NCBI GenBank assembly: GCA_036768485.1
Contig: JAVLUZ010000655.1
Coordinates: 496,001 to 560,000 of the forward strand
Reading direction: 5' to 3'
Origin: Mermis nigrescens
Taxonomy: Eukaryota > Nematoda > Enoplea > Mermithida > Mermithidae
DNA: 64,000 nt
Both the position numbers and the translations under genes were made by a program. Position 1 is the stretch's first letter. Each line of letters starts with the position of its first letter. This document shows, piece by piece, positions 11,001 to 21,254 of the stretch. The notes under the pieces are model-generated. The model saw only the letters and a list, made by a program, of their open reading frames with translations. It was not told the origin of the DNA and did no database searches.

Positions 11001-11622
11001 ATTTCCTGCAGCGATTTTCACAGCGATTGCATGAATCGATCAATAGAGTAATTTTTAATCCTCCTATAAATAAATATTTTACTATTGTGGTGGTGATGGA
11101 CTCTTTATTTGGTGCTATTTCCTTTTTTGCTATTGTATTGTGCTCTGACTAAATTTAATAAGCATAATGTCAGCAATTAGTACCTTCTGGTCACTATGCG
11201 AAAAATGAAAAAAATTCTCCGGCCTCCGGCCGATATTTGGATGTCCTCCGGCCGGAGCACCGGATCCCAATCAGTTTACACTAGGATTATGGTAGCAGAC
11301 AATGTACTGGTTAGAGTACACTAAGTTTGTTCTATCAAACAAACTACATACATACATTGACAGCGCCCATTTCGCATGAAAATGGCTATGGTAAAAAGCA
11401 GTGTAAATTCGCTATTTTACAAATCGATTTAAAATTTATTTAAACAGTTTGAAAATTTAGTTTAAACTGACCGTAGTTTAAAAAAGCGGCGAACTCACCT
11501 GCAAAAATCCCAAATGGGCTTCTCCGTGCTTCTTGGATTCGTCGAATTGAACGATAATTTCGCCGGCGTGTTCGGGCGTCAATTCGCTGTCAGGAAAATG
11601 AACGCGACCCGTCGACGCTGAG
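4872..11622 (-). CDS. ADISSP: ADISSP / C20orf27 (UPF0687) family gene, three internal exons, partial
   Basis: Three exons join in frame (11622-11499, 8905-8794, 5003-4872) and encode about 122 residues. In order they carry a VHFPDSEL-type start, a GFLQEGRKYEV strand, and a C-terminal stretch ending SFTLILSAKVLG. This order matches the vertebrate adipose-secreted signalling protein (C20orf27, about 174 residues): VHFDEKL, VGFLKILHRYEI, then a VTVQARVM-like strand before the conserved GTP-hydrophobic tail. Splice signals are good: acceptors end CAG, donors are GTGAG, GTAAGG and GTAATT, and phases are 0 then 1 across the joins. The first exon (few residues upstream of VHF) was not found. The last exon, expected to encode the GTPxLLxGVKC-like tail, is not seen in 1-4871 and is probably left of the window. 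In mammals the protein is described as a secreted adipokine; its role in invertebrates is unknown to me. The assignment is from memory of the family pattern. Confidence 0.78.
5004..5640. other. AT-rich intron sequence
   Basis: It consists of homopolymer-rich A/T sequence (for example 5040-5110 and 5225-5300) between ADISSP-family exons. Nothing else is recognised. Confidence 0.5.
5645..6710. repeat. Family C repeats, one interrupted by a family D element
   Basis: The blocks CATTTTTAGGGG, GGGATGGGGATGTTCGACTTTGGG and CCCATGTAACATG occur at 5645-5860, and CATGTAACAGGGGG at 5910. The right part of the second copy resumes after the family D insertion at 6605-6710 (CCCCACCCCAAATTTCGAGCCGTTACAT). 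Other copies lie at 12745-12925, 15318-15560, 19195-19600 and 39135-39300. Confidence 0.6.
5969..6604 (-). mobile_element. Family D MITE, copy 1 (636 bp)
   Basis: The left end is CAGGGGCGGATTTAAG and the right end GGAATCCTAGATCCGCTACTA, the family's inverted ends. The flanks CCATCCCC and CCCTCCCC agree at seven of eight positions. The interior carries GGCGCTTCACGCCGG. Confidence 0.72.
6711..7712. other. Non-coding, repeat-rich sequence
   Basis: It includes another piece of the CCGGACCC-type repeat (6780-6830), a GCGCGAAGCG hairpin near 7230, and a family-M-like block at 7395-7620 (GATACGCGTCAAAAACATAAATTTTTTGGTGTTTCTGACGAT region). Open frames of 60-180 residues here have no recognisable domain. 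Confidence 0.45.
7713..7901 (+). mobile_element. Family D MITE, copy 2 (189 bp, short form)
   Basis: The ends are CAGTGGCGGATTCCGCC and CTAAATCCGCCCCTG. The flanks TGCAGGGT and TTCAGGGT agree at seven of eight positions. It sits inside a CCGGACCC-type repeat. Confidence 0.78.
7985..8793. other. AT-rich intron sequence
   Basis: Near-duplicate short AT blocks occur at 7985-8045, followed by otherwise unique AT-rich sequence. Nothing else is recognised up to the ADISSP-family exon at 8794. Confidence 0.5.
8794..8905 (-). CDS. ADISSP: ADISSP-family exon (second of three seen)
   Basis: The acceptor is CGCGTTTCAG and the donor is G/GTAAGG. The exon is 112 bp, enters in phase 0 and leaves in phase 1. 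It encodes 37 residues starting EGRKYEVAVEVP and including a basic VRVVNHNSHVRVKEIR strand. The exon is too short to stand out as an open frame. Confidence 0.78.
9138..9750 (+). mobile_element. Family D MITE, copy 3 (613 bp)
   Basis: The ends are CAGTGGCGATCTAGGATTTT and CTTAAATCTGCCCCTG. The flanks CTAGTTAT and CTAGTCAT agree at seven of eight positions. It carries two stem-loops of the GGCGC(NNN)GCGCC type, at about 9367 and 9612. Confidence 0.82.
9763..10090 (+). repeat. Family M repeat
   Basis: It shares TTTTTCGGCGTTTCTGACGATGCTCTATC and a GAGTATAT...GCGCCRARAATTTGAC segment with 13200-13560, and inverted with 52780-53165. The ends are not resolved. It is non-coding. Confidence 0.6.
10540..11276. 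mobile_element. GC-rich ended element with CCGGCCGGAG repeats (probable hAT-like, ends uncertain)
   Basis: The left part (10570-10655) has GACCGGAGC and GGCCGGAGCCGGAG motifs. The right part (11218-11270) has CTCCGGCCTCCGGCCG and CTCCGGCCGGAGCACCGG. The interior is AT-rich. I could not define a duplication. Confidence 0.4.
11499..11622 (-). CDS. ADISSP: ADISSP-family exon (first of three seen)
   Basis: The acceptor is a T-rich tract followed by ATACGCAG, and the donor is CAG/GTGAGT. The exon is 124 bp. It starts with the last base of a split codon and ends in phase 0. It encodes 41 residues including VHFPDSELTPEH and ends in LGFLQ. The other frames contain stops. Confidence 0.78.
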
Positions 11623-12744
11623 CTGCGTATTGAAAAAAACGTAACAATCGAAATACAAATACTGAATAAATTTAAAAAACTGAATAAATAAAAAATCTAA
11701 TAAATAAACAAAGAATAAAAAAATTAAAAAACTAAACGAATAAATGCAAATATACTTTCGTAACCTAAGCTGAATCGAATGAACAATAAATAAAAGATCA
11801 AGTAATTTACAAAAGCAAATGAATAAATAAATAACTTTAAAAAATAAATAAATGAGTAAATAACGAAATGGGTGAAACAATGAAATAAATAAGAAAATAC
11901 GCGAAAGAATAGAAAAATAAATAGGCGCTTATAAAAAGGATCAAAAAATAAACAGAATCGCAGATAAATGAGGCGAATAAATAACTAAAGCAGCGAACAA
12001 ATGCATAAGTATTAAAATTAACAAATTAGTAATTAATATACACTAGTTCATCATACTTGAAATATAAGCATTACATTTCACGAGCGATAAGTAATAATAC
12101 AATAAACTTTAGATAAGAAATCATGCATACAAATCATAAGCGAAGCAGTATAAAAATTACAAAGAAAAATTTTAATATATATATCCAGTTGATATGGATA
12201 AAGGATATCGAAAGCCTTTGATATTCGACTCAAAAATAAACGAATTGAAAACTGCGATTGATTGATTGATTTGAAAAAAACAATGTTTTGATTCAAAACT
12301 GGACGAATTTTGAATAAAATGAATGATTACATTAAAAGTTTTATTAAATAGAAGTTTGAGAGACGAAGTAAGTGATTCGTTCATCTCAAAATTGTTCAAA
12401 GTTCAGATAATCGAATTGTGGACAAAACTTTTCTTGAAATTTTAAATCAAACGTAAGTATAACTTTTATGAAACGTGCACGAATATTGGAAGCATTTTGC
12501 AGCTGTTGATCGCAAAATTTTGAAAGCCTCTTATAAGCCCTTAAATTGGAAATAAACTGCTTTTACTCTGTTTATTTTCATTGTTTATTTTTTTATTTTT
12601 TTACTTTTTATTACTTCCATATTATTTCTATATCCTGTTGTCTATTGTGTCAGTGCTCTGCGACTTTTTCTGCGGTCCTTATTCAGGCTGAAATTCCAAG
12701 AACATTTTTCTCCGAAATTTCATGAAACTTCCGCTCAAAATCAT
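11623..12744. other. AT-rich sequence upstream of the first ADISSP-family exon seen
   Basis: It is simple A/T-rich sequence with many AATAAATAA runs (11640-12030). The small missing 5' exon of the gene was searched for up to about 16.5 kb and not identified. Confidence 0.45.
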
Positions 12745-12925
12745 TCATGTAACAGGAGAAACAGATGGATGGATCTCCCAATCGGCCGTCCCCCATCCCC
12801 CCAAAGCCAGAATATTTTTTACCCTCCCACCGATTTTCGAAAAAAGTCGAATTTTTAGACCGTTTCTTGCCGACCCCCCTCAAAATGACCGGAGACCCCC
12901 ACCCAAAAGTTTGAGCCATAACACG
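12745..12925 (-). repeat. Family C repeat
   Basis: It begins CATGTAACAGG, with CCGTCCCCCATCCCCCCAAAGCCAGAAT and CCCACCCAAAAGTTTGAGCC. No matching 8-bp flanks were found. Confidence 0.55.
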
Positions 12926-13199
12926 TATGATAAAAATACCAGCAGAACGAGCAGTAAAAAGTATTTTAAAAAGTAAAGGGTGACCCCATAGGATATTCTT
13001 TTAGAATTTTTCAGAACTTCTTGTGAACGGAACGGAGCTTTAACATTTCTAAACCTGGCTTAATTTCCACGTTCACGTGTGAAATTATAAAAACCACTGG
13101 ATCACGCGAAAAGCGTTGATCAAAACATTTTTTTAAGTTCGGAATCATTTTTGCGAGTTATTTAGGTACGTTACAATAAAGGAAAGAGCCTGGTAAACA

Positions 13200-13560
13200 A
13201 ATTTAAGTACCAGGCAGGCACGGCACGGCAATTCTCGCGTGGGGGAGGGGGCTGAAACTTTGAAGAGTTTTAAGCTCAAATCTGGTTTTGCGTCAAAAAT
13301 ATCGTTTTTCGGCGTTTCTGACGATGCTCTATCTTCATGGAGCATAAAAAAATTTAAAGGAATTTCGAAGAAAAAAATTGAATAGATTGAACAGAATACA
13401 AATGAGTATATTTGCACGAAGCGCCGAGAATTTGACACTTTTCAGCAAATAGATTGCTAAAAAACGCTTAAAACAGCATCTTTGTTCGAATTTTCGGAAG
13501 CTTTTGGAGGATCGCGATTTCAGGGCTGAACCCCACAAGATGATGTATGTCATGTACGCA
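13200..13560 (+). repeat. Family M repeat
   Basis: It shares TCGTTTTTCGGCGTTTCTGACGATGCTCTATCTT and a GAGTATATTTGCACGAAGCGCCG segment with 9763-10090. It is non-coding. Confidence 0.6.
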
Positions 13561-13614
13561 TAATGAGGCTTTATGTATATCCGAGAACCGTTTGAACATC
13601 TTAAAAGTCTAAGT

Positions 13615-13872
13615 CAGACGTGGGCAGCAAGAAAATTCTGGGAGGAGCAAGATTTTTCAAAAGTCATAAAATAGCCTAAAAATGGTGGTATGGCAAAAAA
13701 CACCATTTTTCAACGATTCTCATCGAGTTCTATCCATGGGCATCAAAACATTGCGAAAAAAGCAAAAAAAATTCAAAATTTGATTTCTGGGGGTATTTTG
13801 GTTTCTGGGGGAGGGTATTTTGCTTTCTCGGGGGGTGCATACCCCCAAACCCCGTCCCCACGCCCAGGTGTG
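13615..13872 (+). mobile_element. Family A MITE, copy 4, with perfect 8-bp duplication
   Basis: It starts CAGACGTGGGCAGC and ends CGCCCAGGTGTG. GTCTAAGT flanks it at 13607-13614 and 13873-13880. It is 258 bp, which I take as close to full length. Confidence 0.88.
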
Positions 13873-13880
13873 GTCTAAGT

Positions 13881-15310
13881 GGTCCTAGAAAGGATCTATA
13901 TACTTTCAGGCGTTTTCTGGAAAACATTCTCTTCTTAATGCCGTTCTGCGTTCTAAATAATAGCATTTTAACCCTTTTTTCTTTCCTTCTTCTTTTTTCC
14001 ATATGATTTATTCATTTACTTATTTATCTATTTATTTATTATTAATTAATTTATTTATTTATTCATCCTTTAATTATTTATTCTTTCACTATCTTTTTTA
14101 AAATTATTATTTATCCTATTCTTCTTCGTTTTCCTTTTTTCTTTTCAATTCTGTCCCACTGTTGCAATTAGCAAAGTACATACAGAAGCTACGCACCGTA
14201 AGTTAAATGACAATGAAGCAAGAAAGCAAAATACAAATGAAAAAATAATAAAATAAAAAAGACAACAGATAAAAAATAGAATAAATAGAAACATAGAAAT
14301 AGCTAAAAAACAAAAAATAAAAATAGGAATAGAAGGGAATAGCTAAGAAAACAGAAAATACTGAAATCTAAAATTGCTAAATAACAACTAAAATCAGTAC
14401 AAAAAATATCTACGCATTTTTGCGCATTTTTTACCTGACCAACCTATCGCTGCAGGCAGCCTCCGGCTGCCCAGCCAGAGGCATTATTAATAAAAATCCC
14501 TGCGAAATATATAAATTATTCAGTAAAATAATGAGTAGGTTGTGAGTAATCCCAGCAACTGAATTCGGTAATATTGAGCAAGCGATAGATGGGCGATAAG
14601 AATTTTGTACAAATAAATAAGCAAACTGAGCTCGTCTTCGTCGATAATTTCAACGCGAGTATTTTTGTCTAAAAAATAATTATGTTTAAATGCCTCTATA
14701 TAAATTACACCGTAATTATCTACCAAATTGGCGGTGCCGTTTTATCCAAAACTTTACGAGCGTTAAAACCCAAAATGTTTTTTTTAAATAAAACAATTTT
14801 CAGCATTTTAAAATGAAGCCAATACTCTTTTATCGTTAATCTAGCTTGGTATCAATATTTATTTGATGAAAGTATTTTTGTCTTGCTAAGTCAAATTAAA
14901 ACGGCCTATATAGAACCCCAAATTTCAATTATTATACAATTTGCGTTCCGTATAAGAAATAATTCTTCGCAAACAAGCGGAGCGCACGACAATAAGAGCG
15001 TGTCATTTTGAACCGTAGTAAATCAATAAACAAAGCGTAAAATAAATAGATAAGAAAATTGACAGGCAAGCGACAAGACACTCCGCATTTTATTCCGTCA
15101 ACTTTGAAGTCATCGATCAATCGGTTCACGAAAAACATTTTTGTTACGTTACGTCGTACTTTTCAAGAATTGCTCTTCAAAACTGTATTATCGAACTTTT
15201 CGAACAAAACAAGCAATACAGTGACGTCACAAGAGGTACTGCTGTAGCGCGTCGCCACATTCGTAAAACGTTTACGGTCTTCCCAGATAGCATGCACCCT
15301 AGTCTAGTGT
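13881..15310. other. AT-rich non-coding sequence
   Basis: It includes long TTTATTTA and AAATAAAA runs (14000-14350). A minus-strand open frame at 14520-14740 has coding-like composition but no supported splice acceptor. A GTGACGTCAC palindrome lies at 15221-15230. No gene is called. Confidence 0.4.
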
Positions 15311-15317
15311 ATCACTA

Positions 15318-15560
15318 GCATACATGAAACGGCTCCAAATTTTGGGTGGGGTCTCCGGCCATTTTGGGGGCAGCAGGTCCCCGGCCATTTTGGGGGCAGA
15401 GAGGAGGTAGATTACCTCCAATTATTCGCCAAAAAAGGTCAAAAAACACCTATAAACAGCCAAACAATTCATTTTTTCAAAAGATAAAGAGCGGGTCAGA
15501 AATTTTCTGGCTTTAGGGGATGGGGGATAACCAATTACGGGTGGTGGCCTGTCTCCATTT
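15318..15560 (+). repeat. Family C repeat
   Basis: The blocks GGTCTCCGGCCATTTTGGGGG (twice), AAAAAACACCTATAAACAGCC and TTTCTGGCTTTAGGGGATGGGG match the family. The GGCCATTTTGGGGGCAG segment is duplicated in tandem. Confidence 0.55.
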
Positions 15561-15895
15561 AGTGTTATTATCATTCACCACATTAAACTTAGCTTTATTT
15601 AAGAATGTTTTACGTTTTCACATATTTTTCAAACTTCGGCAGAAAGAAGGTAGTTGGTCATATTTCAGCTTGGGGATGATCTTTTTTTAAATGGCAGAAA
15701 CAACACCAAAAAATGGACTAGAAAACGCAAGTTATGGTCAGACTTTGAAAGATGGGGCTAACAACGTTGAATGGGGATCATTCATCGGGCAGCGACAAAC
15801 TCCTGGGAGGGGGGTGGTCTGATGGTGCCAAATTGCCAAAAATGGCACACAAAATTCAATTCTACTTGGCTTTAGAAGCGACTGTTCAGTAGGTA

Positions 15896-15975
15896 ATAGT
15901 TTTGAAAAATGAGCTTGTTAAGCGAGAGTTGTAAACCAAGAGAAACTTAAAGTAAAAACTTAAACTACTTGGCTT
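15896..15975 (+). repeat. Solo terminal fragment of the Penelope-like element
   Basis: It reads TGAAAAATGAGCTTGTTAAGCGAGAG onward with GTTGTAAACCAAGAGAAACTTAAAGT, the same text as both arms of the element at 27.7-31.6 kb. Confidence 0.7.
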
Positions 15976-17849
15976 ATCGATTTTCTGAGGATCTCTCAGA
16001 TTCTAAGGGGTCCAGAACCCCAGATCAACCCCGCCCATGTGCGGTGGGGAATCCATGATCGCCCTAATAAATGTATGCTTAAAAGCTTAGATCAGAAGGC
16101 TAACTAATCGATTAAAAATACGCTTCTGTTGCTAGTGTACACAAAACAAGTACTAGATTTTCCGCTAAACCAAGCATGCTTAATTTTTAACCGAACGCAG
16201 ATCGGAAGCAAAAATGTGTCGAAAATGAAATGCAATTCGAGCTAAACGTCGAACTACATTCGTACGCAACGAAAAGCATACCAGTCGTAATTTTTTTTAA
16301 AAGATGCGTCGGTCAATACGGAGCTGTTTGAAAATTTGACAGCACAATGCAGTAATGTTTTTTATTAAAACATTAGGAGCGGAAAACAATGAATAGAAAG
16401 CCACGTCAAAGGCTCTCAAAAGGCGAGCACTGAGCTAAAAACGCCCAATTTCCTCAAAAAATTCGAAGCACGAACAACACGCAATTAAGGCGAGCTGGAG
16501 CTTTAAATTACCAATAAGCACCGCTCGTTGAGACGAGAAAAACTCGTCAAATAATGAGATTCAACAGATAATTTGATTGATGTGCGTGACAGTGAAAAGC
16601 TGCCATTCTTTTTGTTAAGTTGTAAGTTTTGCAGCTACGAGTACATTAACATATGACTTAGTAAGTTTACGATACGATTGCGATTTCGGCGCGAACTTTA
16701 ATGGAGCTAAGCATTCAGCAATACTTTAAAAGAATTATTACGGAATAAAAAATTGTCTTACCGGGCTTCCACTAAAAAAGTTAATTACAATTTACAGTCT
16801 AAATAAAAAAAATTGCAAATAATTAACCATTTTTTTAACTATAAATCAAGTCGCTTTTTATTTAATCTGGAGTGATTGCGAAAAATCCAATTATTGGAAC
16901 ATGGCTTATTTTAGCGTAGTTCTACTTCTATCCTATTTTTAAGCATAAATCTTGACAAATTCTGACATTCCGCGTTCGTGTCAAATATTTCACTCGGACT
17001 GTTATATTGTTCCAAAACCAAGAAATCAGGAAACAGAGCAGTAATTCGGATCAGCATGCAAGCTTATTCCTAAATTTCGAAAACCATCCGAAGTTTCGCG
17101 CTAGATTATCGCTAAAATCAAAGAAATTCAAGCATTATTTCGCTGGAAGTTGGCAAAAATGTTGAGATTTCCCGAAAAAATACTGCCTCACGCATGGATT
17201 TTCATAAAAGTAGAAAATGTAAATCGGCGAGAAACGCTATTTAATAAATGGATAGTGAATGTTCGGACTATTTTCGACTGCTAGTAGATGAAAAGTTAAA
17301 GTACTACCGCCCTTTACCGTTTTATTAATGACAAGATAATTAAGTGTTGTTGATCCACTTAAAAGGAAAATTACTTGTTTATTATCATATTGTGTGAATA
17401 GTTTTTATCCCAATCAACTCAATTTTTACGGAAAAAGAGCCCTTTATTTACGAGTTACTCTCACCTGATCGAACAAGCGTTACACATTTTTAAAAGTAAA
17501 CATAAAAATAAAAAAACTGAGATTGTATCATACTTATTTCCTTTTTAATTGGGTAAAAATTTTCCTAGCTTAAAGTGCTACAAAATTTCATGTTATTTTC
17601 GTTTAAAATCCAAAATCTCTTCGTATCTCTTCAAAGCGGCCAAAAAACTCCGTTCGAGGAACCTTAAAAATTTGTCATGCACAAAGAAAAAGTACGTTGC
17701 AAATAGTAAGTGAGCAAAGACAGGTCTTCTGCCAAAATACTATGCGTCAGGGTTAGAAATTGACAAATTTATCAGTAAATTAATTTTTTCGATACAAAAA
17801 AACATACAAAAGTGGCCTAGTCAATCAAAAATTGAACATAAATCACATA
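15976..17849. other. AT-rich non-coding sequence
   Basis: No exon, repeat unit or RNA gene could be supported. Part of 16900-17300 loosely resembles the interior of family D (TTTCGCGCTAGATTATCGCTAAAAT). Confidence 0.4.
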
Positions 17850-17857
17850 GGTACACT

Positions 17858-18730
17858 CATGGGCGTAGGCAGGGGGGGCGGGGGGGCGGCCGCCCCCCCC
17901 CTTAGCCCAAAAATAATTTTGGAAAGGTAAGGAAATGCATGAAAATTGGCATCATTTTATCGAAAATTCTCAAAATTTTCGGCGCTTCGCGCCGTAGAAT
18001 CATTATTTTCGTTCACTTAGGCCCAAGCGCGGCCAAAAAAACGTCATTTTTTATAGCTGCTCCCCCTTAGCCCGAAAATAATTTTGAAAAGGTAAGGAAA
18101 TGCATGAAAATTGGCATCATTTTATCGAAAATTCTCAAAATTTTCGGCGCTTCGCGCCGTAGAATCATTATTTTCGTTCACTTAGGCCCAAGCGCGGCCA
18201 AAAAACGTCATTTTTTATAGCTGCTCCCCCTTAGCCCGAAAATAATTTTGGAAAGGTAAGGAAATGCATGAAAATTGGCATCATTTTATCGAAAATTCTC
18301 AAAATTTTCGGTGCTTCGCGCCGTAGAATCATTATATTCGTTCACTTAGGCCCAAGCGCGGCCAAAAAAACGTCATTTTTTATAGCTGCTCCCCCTTAGC
18401 CCGAAAATAATTTTGGAAAGGTAAGGAAATGCATGAAAATTGGCATCATTTTATCGAAAATTCTCAAAATTTTCGGCGCTTCACGCCGTAGAATCACTAT
18501 TTTCGTTCATTTAGGCCCAAGCGCGGCCAAAAAAACGTCATTTTTTATAGCTTATTAGGAGAAAATAAAAATTTTTCGGAAAAATTGAATGTTATGAGCT
18601 CAACGGATAGAGCATGTTCGCAAACGTCAGAAAATGCACTTTATTTGGCGCCCCGGCGACAATATCCCTAAATATAGGGTCACCAAATTTTGGACCGCCC
18701 CCCCTTAGAAAAATCCTGCCTACGCCCCTG
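17858..18730 (+). mobile_element. Family K hAT-like MITE (873 bp) with perfect 8-bp duplication
   Basis: The termini are CATGGGCGTAGGCAGG and CCTGCCTACGCCCCTG, inverted repeats matching at 15 of 16 positions. GGTACACT flanks it at 17850-17857 and 18731-18738. The interior contains a fourfold tandem array. A single-unit relative lies at 45965-46292 in the opposite orientation. Confidence 0.9.
17902..18555 (+). repeat. Fourfold tandem array, 164-165-bp unit, inside the family K element
   Basis: Units start TTAGCCC at 17902, 18067, 18231 and 18396. Each holds GGAAATGCATGAAAATTGGC, a GGCGCTTCGCGCC stem-loop and CCCAAGCGCGGCC. The units differ by only a few bases, so the expansion is recent. Confidence 0.92.
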
Positions 18731-18984
18731 GGTACACTATATAAGGCGGATTAAAGAAATGACGTCTTCTACAATACATAAATGCAGCTAGAAAAGGCTT
18801 TCTTGACACCTAAAATTTAACTGATGAATCGGCTTTTTTGGAACCTAAGACGAGCGAGCAATAATAAAAATTTAACTGATGAATCAAATTAAAACATTAT
18901 GTAAAGTATAATTTCGCGACTGATCCTCCGCTTTGTCACTCGTTTATTATATCCGGTTTAACATATATGCTACGCATGAGATTA

Positions 18985-19200
18985 CGGGACGGGACCATAG
19001 ATGCACAGCATGGCTAGGTGCGAGGGGTCAGCTGATCTATGCGGATCAGCCGGTCTGGGGAGGTCAAACATCGAGCTTTTTGCTCTAAATTGACCTCAAA
19101 AACTAATAAAAGCGCTAAATCAGCGTTAAAGTAAGTTATAACACGCTGGTCAATTTGAAGTACTATTGAAGAAACTTTTCAGTATTCATCCTTTTAAGCC
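18985..19200 (+). repeat. Family B repeat
   Basis: It carries GCACAGCATGGC, GGTCAGC, TTGACCTCAAAAACTAATAAAAGCGCTAAA and CAATTTGAAG in the order seen in the other copies (36305-36855, 40028-40250, 45125-45400, 47190-47420). Confidence 0.65.
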
Positions 19201-19610
19201 CTTCATTTTGCCTCATTTTGGAGGGGGGTACGCGACTCAAAGTTCAGGCCAGAATGGCAAAAACACCTAAAAATAGTCAAAAAGCGCAACTTTTCGCTAA
19301 AAATGGGGAGGGTGGTCAAAAATTTTCTGACTCTGGGGGGGGGGTTGGGGGCATAAAAACATGGGTGAGGGATGCCCAAACCCTCTGTTACATGCATGTT
19401 TCTCGGCCATTTTTAGGGGGAGGAGGGGGTAAGCGGCTCCGATTCTTGGCTAAAAGTGGCAAAAAGACCTGAAAATAGTCAGAAAGCGCAAGTTTTCGCC
19501 AAAAGTGGGGGAACTTTAGGGGGATGTGGGGAGGACGTCCAACCTTGGGTGGGGGATTTCCCAAAGCTCATTGTTACACGTATGGTTTTCAAACATCTTT
19601 AGGGAAATGG
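19201..19610 (+). repeat. Family C repeats, about two and a half tandem copies
   Basis: The blocks AAAAACACCTAAAAATAGTCAAAAAGCGCAACTTTTCGC, GGGGAGGGTGGTCAAAAATTTTCTGACTCTGGGGGG and CTGTTACATGCATG each occur two to three times. The open frames here come from the repeat. Confidence 0.6.
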
Positions 19611-20107
19611 GGGTTAAATGGCCAAAAATGCATTTTTTCGCTAAAAATCGATTTTTGTGTTTATAGTGATATTTTAAATCGAATTCGCGGCCCATTCAGT
19701 AGTTGATGCTGTAGAAATTCAGTTAGCGCTAAGCGCTATAAAACATCATTCCCACAATCTCACTGCTGAAAAATTATACTGAAATTATGCCCAAAAATAA
19801 AGAAAACAAAATAACAAACTATCATGGAACAATTAAGTTAAGAGTTCCCACAATGAGAACAATAAAGTTCCTAGTAAATCAGTCTACAGCACCAAAATAA
19901 TTTGGTTTGTTCAAGCAATTAATGTTGAAGCCTTAAGAACGAATATGAAGCGGCATCCAAGCAGCAGGTTCACATAGATATTAATATAGTAATTTTATAA
20001 AACTTGCATTGCATCCCAATACTTAGGCTTATTTTAAACGCTGGCATGGCATCAACATTTTGATCAATCATGAATTATCAGAAGCAAGCTAAGCACTAAC
20101 TCAGGCC

Positions 20108-20470
20108 CGTATCCAATGAGTATAGTGGGGCACATGCCCCCTTCCCGAAATGAAATGTGAGAATGATTTTTTTACTCCCTCTTTGCTTTTTTAGCCAAAA
20201 AAATCGCAAAAAATTTCGGCGCCATCATATAAATTTTTGTATATCTCAAAATTTTTATTAACATCACAAAAACCTTTAAATAAGGAAAGGCCATTCAGCT
20301 AAGTACTTGGAAAAAATATGACTGCGTCTACCAAGCCTGTATTTAGGGGGGAGAATAGAGGGCACATGCTCTCCAAAATGAAATTTGAGAATGATTTCTT
20401 CATCTACTCCCGCTTTGCTTTTTAGCAAAAAATAACAAAACTTTTGCGAAATTTCACAATTATTCATTAT
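20108..20470. repeat. Two copies of a 140-bp repeat
   Basis: GGGGCACATGC...CCGAAATGAAATGTGAGAATGATTTTTT (20145 on) and GGGCACATGCTCTCCAAAATGAAATTTGAGAATGATTTC (20360 on) are direct repeats. Both continue into CTCCCKCTTTGCTTTTTAGC. Confidence 0.55.
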
Positions 20471-20512
20471 TATACATTTAGTCTTAAACGCGCGGTTAAA
20501 ACACTCCAATGA

Positions 20513-20683
20513 CACGTGGGTGTGGGGGGTTTATGGGTATGCACCCCCGAGAAGACTAAATACTCCCCACAGAAACCAAAATACTCCCAGAATTCAATAC
20601 CGCTAATTTTTTAGACCATCTTTCGACCATCAAAAAAATCTTTAAACTCCACTTCTCTAGAATTTTGATGCTGCTCACCAATG
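20513..20683 (-). mobile_element. Family A MITE, degenerate copy
   Basis: It has the CACGTGGGTGTGGGGGG end and AGAAACCAAAATACTCCCAGAATTCAAT, but the middle is deleted and no flanking duplication is left. Confidence 0.5.
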
Positions 20684-20744
20684 CTCAAAATTCAATCTTT
20701 GGCTAAAGTCTAGGACGTTGGAAAGTCCCAGAAAGTTATAACAA

Positions 20745-21254
20745 GGACATTTTTCTAACGGAGTTTGGGATGGGGAGTTCATATTTGAAAGAATTAGGTG
20801 GCGGTGGGGATTATTGATTGAGTTACAGGCTGTTGATGTTCATGTGTTCAAGGAGTTTAAGGATAGGCGAAAAGTAAGCTCTGCCTTTGTGAATGTTTCG
20901 GACAGTCTCTGAAGCGTCGGGGGACTATGACTGAGTGGGGTTACCAATGTCTTAGGCTTAGGCTTAGTCATGTGCATTCACATTGATGCCAGCGCATGGG
21001 CTAAGCCTGAGATAAATGGAGCGCTCCATTTATGCCTTAGGCTTAGCCAATATCTGTTACTAATCTGAATCCGCAAGCAATTGCTGTCGCCACAAATTGA
21101 AAACTGAAAAATACCCCAATCGCCATTTCTTCCTTTTTTCGCCTATCCTTAAGCATGTGAACTTCAACAGCCTGTAACTTGGTCAGTAATGCTGACCGCC
21201 ACCTAATTCTTCCAAATATGAACTCCCAGTCCCAAAGTCAGATCGAAAATGTCC
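20745..21254. repeat. Fold-back (long inverted repeat) element
   Basis: The left arm (20745-20880; GGACATTTTT, GGAGTTCATATTTG, GAATTAGGTGGCGGT, GTTACAGGCTGTTGA, AAGGATAGGCGAA) is repeated inverted at 21140-21254. The spacer holds CTTAGGCTTAGGCTTAG and GGAGCGCTCC palindromes. The spacer block recurs inverted at 22225-22380. Confidence 0.75.

Noticed and set aside
14520..14740. Possible exon encoding YGVIYIEAFKHNYFL
   Set aside because: A stop lies just upstream and no acceptor or donor keeps the frame. No family was recognised.
14932..15140. Possible ADISSP last exon because of a DGIKCGV-like string
   Set aside because: It lies upstream of the first exon seen on the same strand, so the order is wrong, and no splice site fits.
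15221..15230. GTGACGTCAC palindrome as a CRE-type promoter element
   Set aside because: A single short match in 64 kb, with no transcription start or first exon placed nearby.
17902..18555. CRISPR-like array because of regular repeats
   Set aside because: The units are 165 bp, near-identical along their full length with no variable spacers, and sit inside a transposon with terminal repeats in an animal genome.
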